NCBI RefSeq assembly: GCF_016097555.1
Contig: NC_054706.1
Location: 73,872,674-73,936,673, forward strand
Source: Gigantopelta aegis
Lineage: Eukaryota; Mollusca; Gastropoda; Neomphalida; Peltospiridae
Direction: 5' to 3'
DNA length: 64,000 nucleotides
The notes under the pieces were generated by a model. That model was not told the DNA's origin. It saw only the letters and a program-made list of their open reading frames with translations, and made no database searches. Positions within the stretch are counted from its first letter, which is position 1. Each line of letters begins with the position of its first letter. Shown piece after piece: positions 48,957 to 60,337 of this stretch. The position numbers were made by a program, and so were the translations under genes.

Positions 48957-49773
48957 TATTATATAAATCTCATATTATTTTTAAAAGTATAATTTAATTA
49001 ATTTATGAATATGACTCTTATTTATTATCATGTTGATATTCATAAAATTAAATGGTCATTAAATATCACAAGAAAGGGAAATTATTTCACTTTTGGATAA
49101 AGAAAATAATAAATAATATCTTGTTTATTATCTTCAGTGAAACTTTTAGGTTATAAAATATTTGCAACACACCATAGTTCTGGATTTTAATTTAATAATA
49201 TGTGTTAAGCCATGTTATAATTGCAAGCAAATCCCTCTCAAATATGTTTCCAGGCACTCATGTTTTATTTTTTATTTTTTATTAATTTTGTTTTATTATT
49301 ACTTTTTTTCTGTTTAATATTTCAACTTTCTAAGGATTCACCCAAACCCTGAAGGTAAACCATCTTAATAATAACCATATGTAAACGAACACAACAAATA
49401 ACAAAGTTCAACAAATGTTGCATAAAGACACTATAGCCCTCACACAAGCTTTGGCTAGTGCCCTATGTATTACAGTAAAAGATAATTTCCACTAGCCCAG
49501 ACCAAAAATGTACTACCCGGGACTGTGGGCTAGTAGATTTGTCGAACCCTAAAATAATAACTGTACATTTGTCATAAAATCACTTAAAATATATCGTACA
49601 TTACTGATGACTTTTGGAGAAGCTGATCTTAAAGAGTAGCAAGACATTGCCCAACTATTGTGCTCTTCTATTCGTTTAAAAGGCCATGTTTTTTCAGTCC
49701 TGTTATGATAGGAGTAACCTAAATGGTAGAAGTGGGTTTCTTCTCTTCCTGTACAGACTAAGTGTCACCTTTA
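48957..49773. other. non-coding sequence
   Basis: AT-rich; no recognised element. Confidence 0.4.
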
Positions 49774-49945
49774 CAGTCAAACCTGCTCTAGTGACCATCT
49801 GTGTTCAGCAGCCACCTGTGTTAAGAGACCATATTTTGATACTCTAAATTCATCTCATATAGTATAAACTGACCTGTATTAAGCAGCCACCTCTCTTAAA
49901 GGGCCAGTTTTGATACTACCTTTAGTGGCTGCTTAACATAGCTTT
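49774..49945. mobile_element. fragment of a CAGTCAAACC-ended DNA element
   Basis: TA|CAGTCAAACCTGCTCTAGTG, then AGCAGCCACCTGTGTTAAGA and GTATTAAGCAGCCACCTCTC. Related pieces recur at 51225-51295 (AAGAGGCCACATTTCAATAC, TATTAAGCAGCCACATC). The opposite terminus is not found. Confidence 0.55.
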
Positions 49946-50047
49946 CACTATACTCTCTTAGACACCTGCTAGTTGTTGATTAAAAAATGTGCTGGGGTGT
50001 TAATACTCAATATACATAATATATTCCCTTCTTTTCAGCATTCAAAT

Positions 50048-50275
50048 CTCAGCATCCAGCCAGTGCACCACCACTGGTATATCAAAGGCTGTGGTATGTA
50101 CTATCCTGTCTGGGATGGTGCATATAAAAGATCCCTTGCTGCTGATTGAAAAGAGTAGCCCATGAAGTGGCGACAGCAGTTTTCCTCTCTCAATATCTGT
50201 GTGGTCCTTAATAACTGTCTGATGCCATATAACTGTAAATACAATGTGTTGAGTGCGTCGTTAAATATTTTTTTT
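50048..50275 (+). mobile_element. SINE, tail type I, 5'-truncated
   Basis: CATCCAGCCAGTGCACCACC, GGCTGTGGTATGTACTATCC, GGTGCATATAAAAGATCCCT, CTGTGTGGTCCTTAATAACT, GTTGAGTGCGTCGTTAAAT, ending in a T run. Confidence 0.88.
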
Positions 50276-50464
50276 TTTTTTTTTACAAATCTCAGCAATG
50301 GGTTGCTTGGCTAATGACACGTGGCAGGTATGTTTTAAGGCTAAGAAGAATGGATTTCTGTTTATGTACTGGCAGTGGATCAAGTTAAGTATATGGAATA
50401 AAACCGTTCACCATTACGGACTACATTTCCAATACAAGTCTAATTTGTTCAGATGCCTTTATAA

Positions 50465-50578
50465 CTGCAGTGTGTATTGGCCTTATATGTCCCCATTACT
50501 GTGTGGGTGCCAGTGTTGGGATGTGAACCCAGTACCTACCAGCCTCAGATCTATTTGCTTTACAATCACCACACATGC
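50465..50578 (-). mobile_element. third SINE type, minus strand, partial
   Basis: GGGTGCCAGTGTTGGGATGT, GAACCCAGTACCTACCAGCC and TTTACAATCACCACAC. Confidence 0.65.
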
Positions 50579-50766
50579 CATGCTGATGGTGGTAGAAAAC
50601 AGAGCTGTATAATCTTGGAGAAAATGAATATTATCAATTACATTATATTATGTGCCAGAAATGTTTATCTATTAGCACCAGTTCTGAATTCAGTCATTAA
50701 AGCACAATTTAGATGAGTCATCAGAAATTAAAATTTGAATTTATAACAAGGTATAATTATTTTTAT

Positions 50767-50822
50767 GAGTGAGTTAGTGAGTGAGTTAGTGAGTGAGTTA
50801 GTGAGTGAGTTAGTGAGTGAGT
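50767..50822. repeat. 12-bp array (GTGAGTTAGTGA), ~5 copies
   Basis: Perfect GAGTGAGTTAGT repeats. Confidence 0.95.
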
Positions 50823-50825
50823 TTG

Positions 50826-52370
50826 AAAATGTTTTGTATGACCCTTGGAACTATGGCCATAACAGGACAAGGAAACAGTCCCATAACGTTCATGGTGGTT
50901 GGGGTGGGAGGTTTAGGGCAATGATCGATCAAGGTGTTGTTTGTGTGTGTACATGGTAAACAACTGGTCATGTGATGTAGATTGTGTAGCTGGCTGTTGA
51001 TCGACTGAAACAGTCCTTTATTTGGAATCACTGGAGTGCGTCTTCGCATTGTCCTATGAAGGCATGGTCCAGTCTACCAGTACTCGATGTAATGTTAAAT
51101 ATACATATGTCAGGGTCGCCTAAGAGATTGGTAAACCATGTTCTGTAAGGGTAGGTGGTCTTCATGTACAAATAGATACATTTTGTTAGTATTTTATCAC
51201 AGCCAGATGTGTTATCAGAGGGTGTTGTATTAAGAGGCCACATTTCAATACTCTCACATCATCTATATTAAGCAGCCACATCTATTAAAAGGCCTTTTTT
51301 ATTATCAGATGGTGTTTCACAGTGTGAACAACAATTGTTTTCCCAGTTCTTAGCTTCAATTTTTGTTTAATACTAAGCAAAACATTTACTAGTTCATTAC
51401 CTCTCCCTTCTAAAATAAAATAAAAATATTTAAAAAAGTTTGTAAATTTGATGGCAACACTCCTGATAACTAAGTGGTTGTTAATAAAGGTTCTAGTTAT
51501 CAGGTTTGCTTGTACTTGTGATCTACCGAGTACGGTTGTCATGCCCCTCACTCTTTGAGATGATTGCCCTCTAGATTGCATTGAGAAATCTAGCGTGGTA
51601 GAAAATCCAATGTAGTGTGTTAGGTGCTGGTCGTTATTATTATTAACTACACAACCATGTGTTACGTCTGCCAACATTTCATACATAATCAATGGAACGG
51701 AACCAGTTTGTGTACCTCTCCATGTATGACTGACTGCAGTTGTCAGGAGAAACCATTTTAACACAACAAATCCATTAATTTGTTATGGTGCTAACTGGCT
51801 GCTTGTTAATGGTGGTTAATGATTGTGGAGAAAATTAAACAATATTGATGGTAGTAATGTAAACAAAGTAAAAACAGCTCTTTATTTTTACAGTTTTGAA
51901 GTAATAGATCAATGAGATCTCTATATTACTGAAATAAAACTGTTAGGTGGCAGGGGAAGATTAGCACAGTGGAATTCAGTGTACATGAACGTAAACTACA
52001 GTGAAATCCCTCAAAAGTGGATCCCCTTTAAACCAGAATTCATAACCTAAGCCAATGGACTATGTAATTGTTGAACCAATTCCATGTCTTGAACACTTAG
52101 AATTATTTTAAGCTTAAGATTTTATCACTAAGTTTTAATCTTCCTGGGATCTCTGCCCATTTTAGAATTTCTAGATTCACTGTATTGGTTGGTTAAGTAA
52201 ATAACCTTTAGTCCGTCCCATTCTCCTACAAAAATTTGTTTTTTGTAAATAATTTCACTTTGGTTTGATGTAAAAAGACTTACTGTTTTGGAAATAATTA
52301 TAAAAAAATACTATTTTTGTGTGTAGAAAATAATCGGTTCAGAAATAAATACCTTGTTGTAATTTCCATA
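50826..52370. other. non-coding sequence
   Basis: Apart from the DNA-element-like pieces at 51225-51295, nothing is recognised. Several 60-160-codon frames lack coding character. Confidence 0.4.
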
Positions 52371-52483
52371 GTATGAAAAATGGCGATCCCTGTGGAACGG
52401 ACTATAGAGGATCATCCAAGGAAGATCGATCCGGAGCCCGTCTAGTAAATTTGTGGTCTGGGGTAGTAAAAATTATCAAGTCT

Positions 52484-54750
52484 ATTACTATAATACATAG
52501 GACACTAGCCAAGGCTTCTGTAAGGGCTGGTGACTTTCTCTTACCAACCACATTACTATAATGCATAGGACACTAGCCAAGGCTTCTGTAAGGGCTGGTG
52601 ACTTTCTCTTACCAGCCACATTACTATAATACATAGGACACTAGCCAAGGCTTCTGTAAGGGCTGGTGACTTTCTCTTATCAGCCACATTACTATAATAC
52701 ATAGGACACTAGCCAAGGCTTCTGTAAGGGCTGGTGACTTTCTCTTATCAGCCACATTACTATAATACATAGGACACTAGCCAAGGCTTCTGTAAGGGCT
52801 GGTGACTTTCTCTTATCAGCCACATTACTATAATACATAGGACACTAGCCAAGGCTTCTGTAAGGGCTGGTGACTTTCTCTTATCAGCCACATTCTATAA
52901 TACATAGGACACTAGCCAAGGCTTCTGTAAGGGCTGGTGACTTTCTCTTACCAACCACATTACTATAATACATAGGACACTAGCCAAGGCTTCTGTAAGG
53001 GCTGGTGACTTTCTCTTACCAGCCACATTACTATAATACATAGGACACTAGCCAAGGCTTCTGTAAGGGCTGGTGACTTTCTCTTACCAGCCACATTACT
53101 ATAATACATAGGACACTAGCCAAGGCTTCTGTAAGGGCTACTAATACATAGGACACTAGCCAAGGCTTCTGTAAGGGCTGGTGACTTTCTCTTACCAGCC
53201 ACATTACTATAATACATAGGACACTAGCCAAGGCTTCTGTAAGGGCTGGTGACTTTCTCTTACCAACCACATTACTATAATACATAGGACACTAGCCAAG
53301 GCTTCTGTAAGGGCTGGTGACTTTCTCTTACCAACCACATTACTATAATACATAGGACACTAGCCAAGGCTTCTGTAAGGGCTGGTGACTTTCTCTTACC
53401 AACCACATTACTATAATACATAGGACACTAGCCAAGGCTTCTGTAAGGGCTGGTGACTTTCTCTTACCAACCACATTACTATAATACATAGGACACTAGC
53501 CAAGGCTTCTGTAAGGGCTGGTGACTTTCTCTTACCAACCACATTACTATAATACATAGGACACTAGCCAAGGCTTCTGTAAGGGCTGGTGACTTTCTCT
53601 TACCAACCACATTACTATAATACATAGGACACTAGCCAAGGCTTCTGTAAGGGCTGGTGACTTTCTCTTACCAACCACATTACTATAATACATAGGACAC
53701 TAGCCAAGGCTTCTGTAAGGGCTGGTGACTTTCTCTTACCAACCACATTACTATAATACATAGGACACTAGCCAAGGCTTCTGTAAGGGCTGGTGACTTT
53801 CTCTTACCAACCACATTACTATAATACATAGGACACTAGCCAAGGCTTCTGTAAGGGCTGGTGACTTTCTCTTACCAGCCACATTACTATAATACATAGG
53901 ACACTAGCCAAGGCTTCTGTAAGGGCTGGTGACTTTCTCTTACCAGCCACATTACTATAATACATAGGACACTAGCCAAGGCTTCTGTAAGGGCTGGTGA
54001 CTTTCTCTTACCAGCCACATTACTATAATACATAGGACACTAGCCAAGGCTTCTGTAAGGGCTGGTGACTTTCTCTTACCAACCACATTACTATAATACA
54101 TAGGCCAAGGCTTCTGTAAGGGCTGGTGACTTTCTCTTACCAACCACATTACTATAATACATAGGACACTAGCCAAGGCTTCTGTAAGGGCTGGTGACTT
54201 TCTCTTACCAACCACATTACTATAATACATAGGACACTAGCCAAGGCTTCTGTAAGGGCTGGTGACTTTCTCTTACCAACCACATTACTATAATACATAG
54301 GACACTAGCCAAGGCTTCTGTAAGGGCTGGTGACTTTCTCTTACCAACCACATTACTATAATACATAGGACACTAGCCAAGGCTTCTGTAAGGGCTGGTG
54401 ACTTTCTCTTACCAACCACATTACTATAATACATAGGACACTAGCCAAGGCTTCTGTAAGGGCTGGTGACTTTCTCTTACCAACCACATTACTATAATAC
54501 ATAGGACACTAGCCAAGGCTTCTGTAAGGGCTGGTGACTTTCTCTTATCAGCCACATTATTATAATACATAGGACACTAGCCAAGGCTTCTGTAAGGGCT
54601 GGTGACTTTCTCTTATCAGCCACATTACTATAATACATAGGACACTAGCCAAGGCTTCTGTAAGGGCTGGTGACTTTCTCTTACCAACCACATTACTATA
54701 ATACATAGGACACTAGTCAAAGGCTTCTGTAAGGGCTGGTGACTTTCTCA
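52484..54750. repeat. 68-bp array, about 33 copies
   Basis: Units contain TTACTATAATACATAGGACA, CTAGCCAAGGCTTCTGTAAG, GGCTGGTGACTTTCTCTTAC and CAACCACA. Variants: CCAACC, CCAGCC and TCAGCC blocks in runs. Two shortened units occur, near 53140 and 54100. Confidence 0.96.
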
Positions 54751-54798
54751 AACATTTGTCAACCACTGCCCGAGCTATGTCTTGCAAAAACTAAGTAT

Positions 54799-54801
<3 letters not shown>

Positions 54802-54845
<44 letters not shown>
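54802..54845. repeat. (TA)n microsatellite
   Basis: Pure TA run. Confidence 0.97.
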
Positions 54846-54851
<6 letters not shown>

Positions 54852-55540
54852 CATACAGCAAAAGCCTTTAAAGACTAAATCAATTGTAGTGTTAGTTCGA
54901 AACCAACAATAAGACATTTGTAGACAGGATGATATCGCAACAGCTTTATCACTTGTGCTTATGAAAAAGTCCACATCTTTAAACTACATAAAAATAATCT
55001 ACTTATTGAAACAATTTTATTTATTTAAGTTGGTGAAGCTTACTGAAAACTTGAGTCTGAATTTATGAAGCCTGTTTTTTTTTTAAACATTGTAAATACA
55101 CACAAGTAGTTACACATGCTAGGGTCAGACTACCAATTGTCACAATGAAGTTGGCCAACTCACTAATCCCCAGTTACTAGTGCTCTTACAACTCGATTCT
55201 CGTTGAATACAACTCCTACAACCCCAACCACTGACCCTAACCATAACTAACCAGGGTTTTCGGTTAGGGTTAATGAACCCATTGTAAGTTGGGAGTTGGC
55301 CAACTTTATTGTGACAGTTGACGGTATGATCCTAGCATAAGTGAAAAACAGGCTTTATAAATTTGGCCCTCAGTGTTCACAAAAGTGACTTTTTTATTGT
55401 TACAAATGATATTGGTTTTGTTTCTATTTATTACGTCTGCAGACCGGAAAGACTCCCGATGGTGTTTATTAAGAGTTGTGTTTTTGTTATAGCTGGACTT
55501 GACGTGTGTGTGTGTATATACAGGTATATATATGTGTCTG
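54852..55540. other. non-coding sequence
   Basis: Includes GTTGGCCAACTC/GAGTTGGCCAAC inverted pieces at about 55150 and 55300 that could pair into a ~150-bp imperfect hairpin. No gene is seen. Confidence 0.4.
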
Positions 55541-55628
55541 TTTTGTTATACTGGTAACTGTGTTTTGTTATACTGGTAACTGTGTGTTGTTACAATGGTA
55601 ACTGTGTGTTGTTACACTGGTAACTGAC
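55541..55628. repeat. ~20-bp array, 4-5 copies
   Basis: TGTTATACTGGTAACTGTGT repeated with small changes. Confidence 0.9.
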
Positions 55629-55746
55629 TAACACTCATAAGTCTTTCATGTGGCTGTGATGAGCGTGACTCTAGTTGTCATACGACCAACACGTGTCAAT
55701 AAATAGAGCTCAATTTGAAACAGATTTTGGTGTATTTTGTTTTTTA

Positions 55747-56000
55747 AACTTTCTTTTGTTTAACAACTCCACTGGAGCATGTTGATTTATGGTAATTTTG
55801 ACATATAGTCTTAAGAGAGGAAAGCCGCTACATTTTCTCATTAGTAGCAAGGGATATTTTATATGCACCATCCCACAGACAGGATAGCACTTACCACCCC
55901 TCTTTGATATGCACTGGCTGGGACGAGAAATAGCCCAATGGGTCCACCAACGGGGATCGATCTGAGATCAACCACGCATTAAGTGAATGATTTACCAAGT
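55747..56000 (-). mobile_element. SINE, tail type II, minus strand
   Basis: TTTTGTTTAACAACTCCACT, TGGTAATTTTGACATATAGT, TTTTATATGCACCATCCCAC, AATAGCCCAATGGGTCCACC and GGGGATCGATCTGAGATC. Confidence 0.88.
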
Positions 56001-56257
56001 GTTCAACATTTTCCAGAATACTAGATTTTATCAGTAAGCTAAAGCAGGCCTCCGAGAGAACTGAAAATGTGCATAAACTTTATATGGGTAAAGCAAAAAC
56101 AATTGAGGTATCTTATTTTATAAATGATATTCTAAATTTAATGTATGAAGTAACTGGTTATGCAAAGTGGATTGGAAAACACAAGTGACACACCTACCAA
56201 AACAATTTTGAGAGGCGTGTAAACCCTCTTTTGATATTTTTGTAGTTTGGTATCTAT

Positions 56258-56390
56258 CAAATGTTTATTTTGACATTTAGTAGAGAGGAAACCTGTTATC
56301 ACATAAGTTACTCCTCATATATAGCAGCAAGAGATGATTTTCATATGTACTTTAATAGACAAGACAACATACATGTATTTATTACCCACC
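56258..56390 (-). mobile_element. degenerate SINE fragment, minus strand
   Basis: TTTTGACATTTAGTAGAGAG, GCAGCAAGAGATGATTTTCA and AATAGACAAGACAACATACA. Confidence 0.6.
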
Positions 56391-56391
56391 T

Positions 56392-56618
56392 GTTTCTCGC
56401 TCCAGCCAGTGCACCACAACTGGTACGTCAAAGGCAGTGGTATGTGCTAGCCTGTGTATGGTATGGTGCATATAAAAGATCCCTTGCTGCTAATCAAAAA
56501 GAGTAGACCATGAAGTAGCGACAGCGGGTTTCCTCCCTCAATATCTGTGTGGTCCTTAACCATATATCCGTAACTAAAATGTGTTGAGTGTGTCGTTAAA
56601 TAAACCATGTCCTTCCTT
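56392..56618 (+). mobile_element. SINE, tail type I, 5'-truncated
   Basis: TTTCTCGCTCCAGCCAGTGC, GGTGCATATAAAAGATCCCT, CTGTGTGGTCCTTAACCATA, GTTGAGTGTGTCGTTAAAT, ending CATGTCCTTCCTT. The 81-bp array starts inside this tail. Confidence 0.9.
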
Positions 56619-58480
56619 ATTACCTACCTGGTGAACATCTGGGTGTGTCATATACATTGTGTATGTACTGTCAGGTGCCTATAGGTTGTTACATGTCTTA
56701 TTACCTACCTGGTGAACATCTGGGTGTGTCATATACATTGTGTATGTACTGTCAGGTGCCTATAGGTTGTTACATGTCTTATTACCTACCTGGTGAACAT
56801 CTGGGTGTGTCATATACATTGTGTATGTACTGTCAGGTGCCTATAGGTTGTTACATGTCTTATTACCTACCTGGTGAACATCTGGGTGTGTCATATACAT
56901 TGTGTATGTACTGTCAGGTGCCTATAGGTTGTTACATGTCTTATTACCTACCTGGTGAACATCTGGGTGTGTCATATACATTGTGTATGTACTGTCAGGT
57001 GCCTATAGGTTGTTACATGTCTTATTACCTACCTGGTGAACATCTGGGTGTGTCATATACATTGTGTATGTACTGTCAGGTGCCTATAGGTTGTTACATG
57101 TCTTATTACCTACCTGGTGAACATCTGGGTGTGTCATATACATTGTGTATGTACTGTCAGGTGCCTATAGGTTGTTACATGTCTTATTACCTACCTGGTG
57201 AACATCTGGGTGTGTCATATACATTGTGTATGTACTGTCAGGTGCCTATAGGTTGTTACATGTCTTATTACCTACCTGGTGAACATCTGGGTGTGTCATA
57301 TACATTGTGTATGTACTGTCAGGTGCCTATAGGTTGTTACATGTCTTATTACCTACCTGGTGAACATCTGGGTGTGTCATATACATTGTGTATGTACTGT
57401 CAGGTGCCTATAGGTTGTTACATGTCTTATTACCTACCTGGTGAACATCTGGGTGTGTCATATACATTGTGTATGTACTGTCAGGTGCCTATAGGTTGTT
57501 ACATGTCTTATTACCTACCTGGTGAACATCTGGGTGTGTCATATACATTGTGTATGTACTGTCAGGTGCCTATAGGTTGTTACATGTCTTATTACCTACC
57601 TGGTGAACATCTGGGTGTGTCATATACATTGTGTATGTACTGTCAGGTGCCTATAGGTTGTTACATGTCTTATTACCTACCTGGTGAACATCTGGGTGTG
57701 TCATATACATTGTGTATGTACTGTCAGGTGCCTATAGGTTGTTACATGTCTTATTACCTACCTGGTGAACATCTGGGTGTGTCATATACATTGTGTATGT
57801 ACTGTCAGGTGCCTATAGGTTGTTACATGTCTTATTACCTACCTGGTGAACATCTGGGTGTGTCATATACATTGTGTATGTACTGTCAGGTGCCTATAGG
57901 TTGTTACATGTCTTATTACCTACCTGGTGAACATCTGGGTGTGTCATATACATTGTGTATGTACTGTCAGGTGCCTATAGGTTGTTACATGTCTTATTAC
58001 CTACCTGGTGAACATCTGGGTGTGTCATATACATTGTGTATGTACTGTCAGGTGCCTATAGGTTGTTACATGTCTTATTACCTACCTGGTGAACATCTGG
58101 GTGTGTCATATACATTGTGTATGTACTGTCAGGTGCCTATAGGTTGTTACATGTCTTATTACCTACCTGGTGAACATCTGGGTGTGTCATATACATTGTG
58201 TATGTACTGTCAGGTGCCTATAGGTTGTTACATGTCTTATTACCTACCTGGTGAACATCTGGGTGTGTCATATACATTGTGTATGTACTGTCAGGTGCCT
58301 ATAGGTTGTTACATGTCTTATTACCTACCTGGTGAACATCTGGGTGTGTCATATACATTGTGTATGTACTGTCAGGTGCCTATAGGTTGTTACATGTCTT
58401 ATTACCTACCTGGTGAACATCTGGGTGTGTCATATACATTGTGTATGTACTGTCAGGTGCCTATAGGTTGTTACATGTCT
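56616..58480. repeat. 81-bp satellite array, 23 apparently identical copies
   Basis: Units begin CTTATTACCTACCTGGTGAA and include GTGTCATATACATTGTGTAT and GCCTATAGGTTGTTACATGT. No difference between units was found by eye. Since 81 is 27 codons and one frame lacks stops, it stays open for 620 codons (56645-58507), with a Cys/Tyr-rich 27-residue period. There is no sign of a real gene. Confidence 0.97.
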
Positions 58481-58734
58481 TTCAGTAAATCACATCCTCT
58501 TTTCTAGTCTTAGCTCTGTGCATTCGCATGTCTAGTCGAGTAATGTTGGGACTGATTGTGAGATTATACATTACTTGATGGTGGTGAATAAATAAAATAA
58601 CACACTAATTTTTACTAGGTAACATTTTTTATGAATCTTGTAAACTACTCATTAGTATCTGACCTCATTTTCGTTCAGTCGGATTTTCCTAAAACATTAT
58701 ATCTAATGTAAACTGTAAACTCTGTCAGTGGACC

Positions 58735-58968
58735 TATTGGGCTATTTCTCATTCCAGCCAGTACACCATAACAGGTATATCAAGGACATGGTATGTACTA
58801 TCCTGTTTGTGGGATGGTGCATATAAAAGATCCCTTGCTACTAATTGATAAATGTAGAGGGTGTCCTCTCTCAGACTTTATGTCGAAAATACCAAATGTT
58901 TGACATCCAACAGCCGATGATGAATAAATCAATGTGCTCTAGTGGTATCGTAAAACAAAACAAACATT
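58735..58968 (+). mobile_element. SINE, tail type II, 5'-truncated
   Basis: GGGCTATTTCTCATTCCAGC, GGTGCATATAAAAGATCCCT, GTTTGACATCCAACAGCCG and CAATGTGCTCTAGTGG, ending AAACAAAACAAAC. Confidence 0.88.
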
Positions 58969-58987
58969 TTTTTGTGTATAGTATTAG

Positions 58988-58990
<3 letters not shown>

Positions 58991-59057
<67 letters not shown>
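58991..59057. repeat. (TA)n microsatellite
   Basis: ~33 TA units; the last TA is also the left target site of the DNA element that follows. Confidence 0.97.
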
Positions 59058-59060
<3 letters not shown>

Positions 59061-60037
59061 TAGAATCTCATTGGCTCGAACACTGTCGGTGCATCAAAGT
59101 CTGTTCGACCCATCGGGTAGTTCGAACCATGCATTCGGCCGTTGTCGGGTGCTTCTGTAACACAAAAACCAATCGGAATACCTCGCATATTTCCGTAAAA
59201 CTGGCTTGGGCGAGATGGTCCGATTGACTCATGAGTAACGAAGTCGCCTTCAAATGTCGGATGAGATACATATTTGTAACTATTATTTATCACCGTTGAA
59301 TAAACAAATAACAAACACACTGGTAGTCTGTATTTATAAATATTTATTAATTTAAAAAATCGTTCTTTATTATGCTGTTGTAGAATCTTTTGCGACGTAT
59401 TGACAACGTTGAGAAAAGAATGAAAGTGCATGAAGCACAGGTGGAGGCCCTTTACCTTTTATTGTTGCAATCACTACATTACATTGATCTCTCCTGTATT
59501 TCAAGTTAAAAACAAAATATGCCGACGCTGATGCGTAGAGTAGCGATTAAAATGATTAAAGTAAACCGGCGAGGCCGAACTAGGCTCACCAATTGATTGG
59601 TGTTTCATGCAAGGTTCATTCAGCTCACGATTATCGTAGTACTATTATCTGTACTAGAAAGATAATTACCGATAGGTGCTAAATAAACAACATGAGAAGC
59701 CGGCATATGATCTAGGATTAATTCGTTCCACTTCCGAATTTATATTAACTTACTTTGTGACTGACGTGAAAGGGTCAATGAAAAATTCGTAAATAAATAT
59801 AATTTTTTTTTTTTATTTCTTCGGATAGACTTAGTCGTTCAAGCTATATATGTTTAATTTTACAGTTCGGACTAATAAACTGGTTCGAGAGAAAGCTTCT
59901 GTTCGACCCTAGGGGTATTCGACCAATCAGCACCAAAATAAAAGGGTTTAATAGAGAAACAAATCGGGACATTGTTCTTGGTTCGAGAATACCGGTAGGT
60001 TCGACCGTTGGGCGTTCGAGCCAATGAGATTCTACTG
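59058..60037. mobile_element. pogo/Tigger-like non-autonomous DNA transposon, 980 bp
   Basis: Perfect 24-bp terminal inverted repeats starting CAGTAGAATCTCATTGGCTC (59058-59081 and 60014-60037), flanked by TA on both sides. Internal TTCGA-rich subterminal motifs (GTTCGACCC, GTTCGAACC, GGTTCGAGA) recur near both ends. No transposase frame is seen. Perfect termini suggest recent movement. Confidence 0.92.
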
Positions 60038-60124
60038 TATATAGCCTTTGATACATCAGTAATGGGATGGGATGGTAAAAACAAACATTACTACAACCTA
60101 TTGCAAGTTTGTTCAATATTTTCA

Positions 60125-60320
60125 TTTTAACTTACTTTCATGCTTATATACAATTAATGCTCAAGCATGCTGTCCTGAGCACATCACAGTTATCATCGAT
60201 GTCTGTCCATATACCATTCATGGTGTACTGGCTGGAATAAGAAATAGCCCAGTGGGCCCACCGATGAGAATCGGCCGTGCATCAAGCGAGCTCTTTACCA
60301 CTGGGCTATGTCCCGCCCCC
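60125..60320 (-). mobile_element. SINE pieces, minus strand (third type plus common head)
   Basis: CATGCTTATATACAATTAAT, CAAGCATGCTGTCCTGAGCA (third type), then GTGTACTGGCTGGAATAAGA, AATAGCCCAGTGGGCCCACC and ACCACTGGGCTATGTCCCG (common head with box A). Confidence 0.8.
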
Positions 60321-60337
60321 AGAACAGTGGTTAAATA

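Noticed and set aside
51285..51764. 159-codon frame, minus strand
   Set aside because: No domain, no splice or promoter signals; overlaps sequence similar to DNA-element fragments.
56645..58507. 620-codon open frame as a repeat-protein gene
   Set aside because: It exists only because the 81-bp unit is stop-free in one frame and a multiple of three. Copies appear identical, with no unique coding flank, splice sites or homology.
58991..59431. IYIYIY-rich frames
   Set aside because: Translation of the (TA)n tract and the edge of the DNA element.
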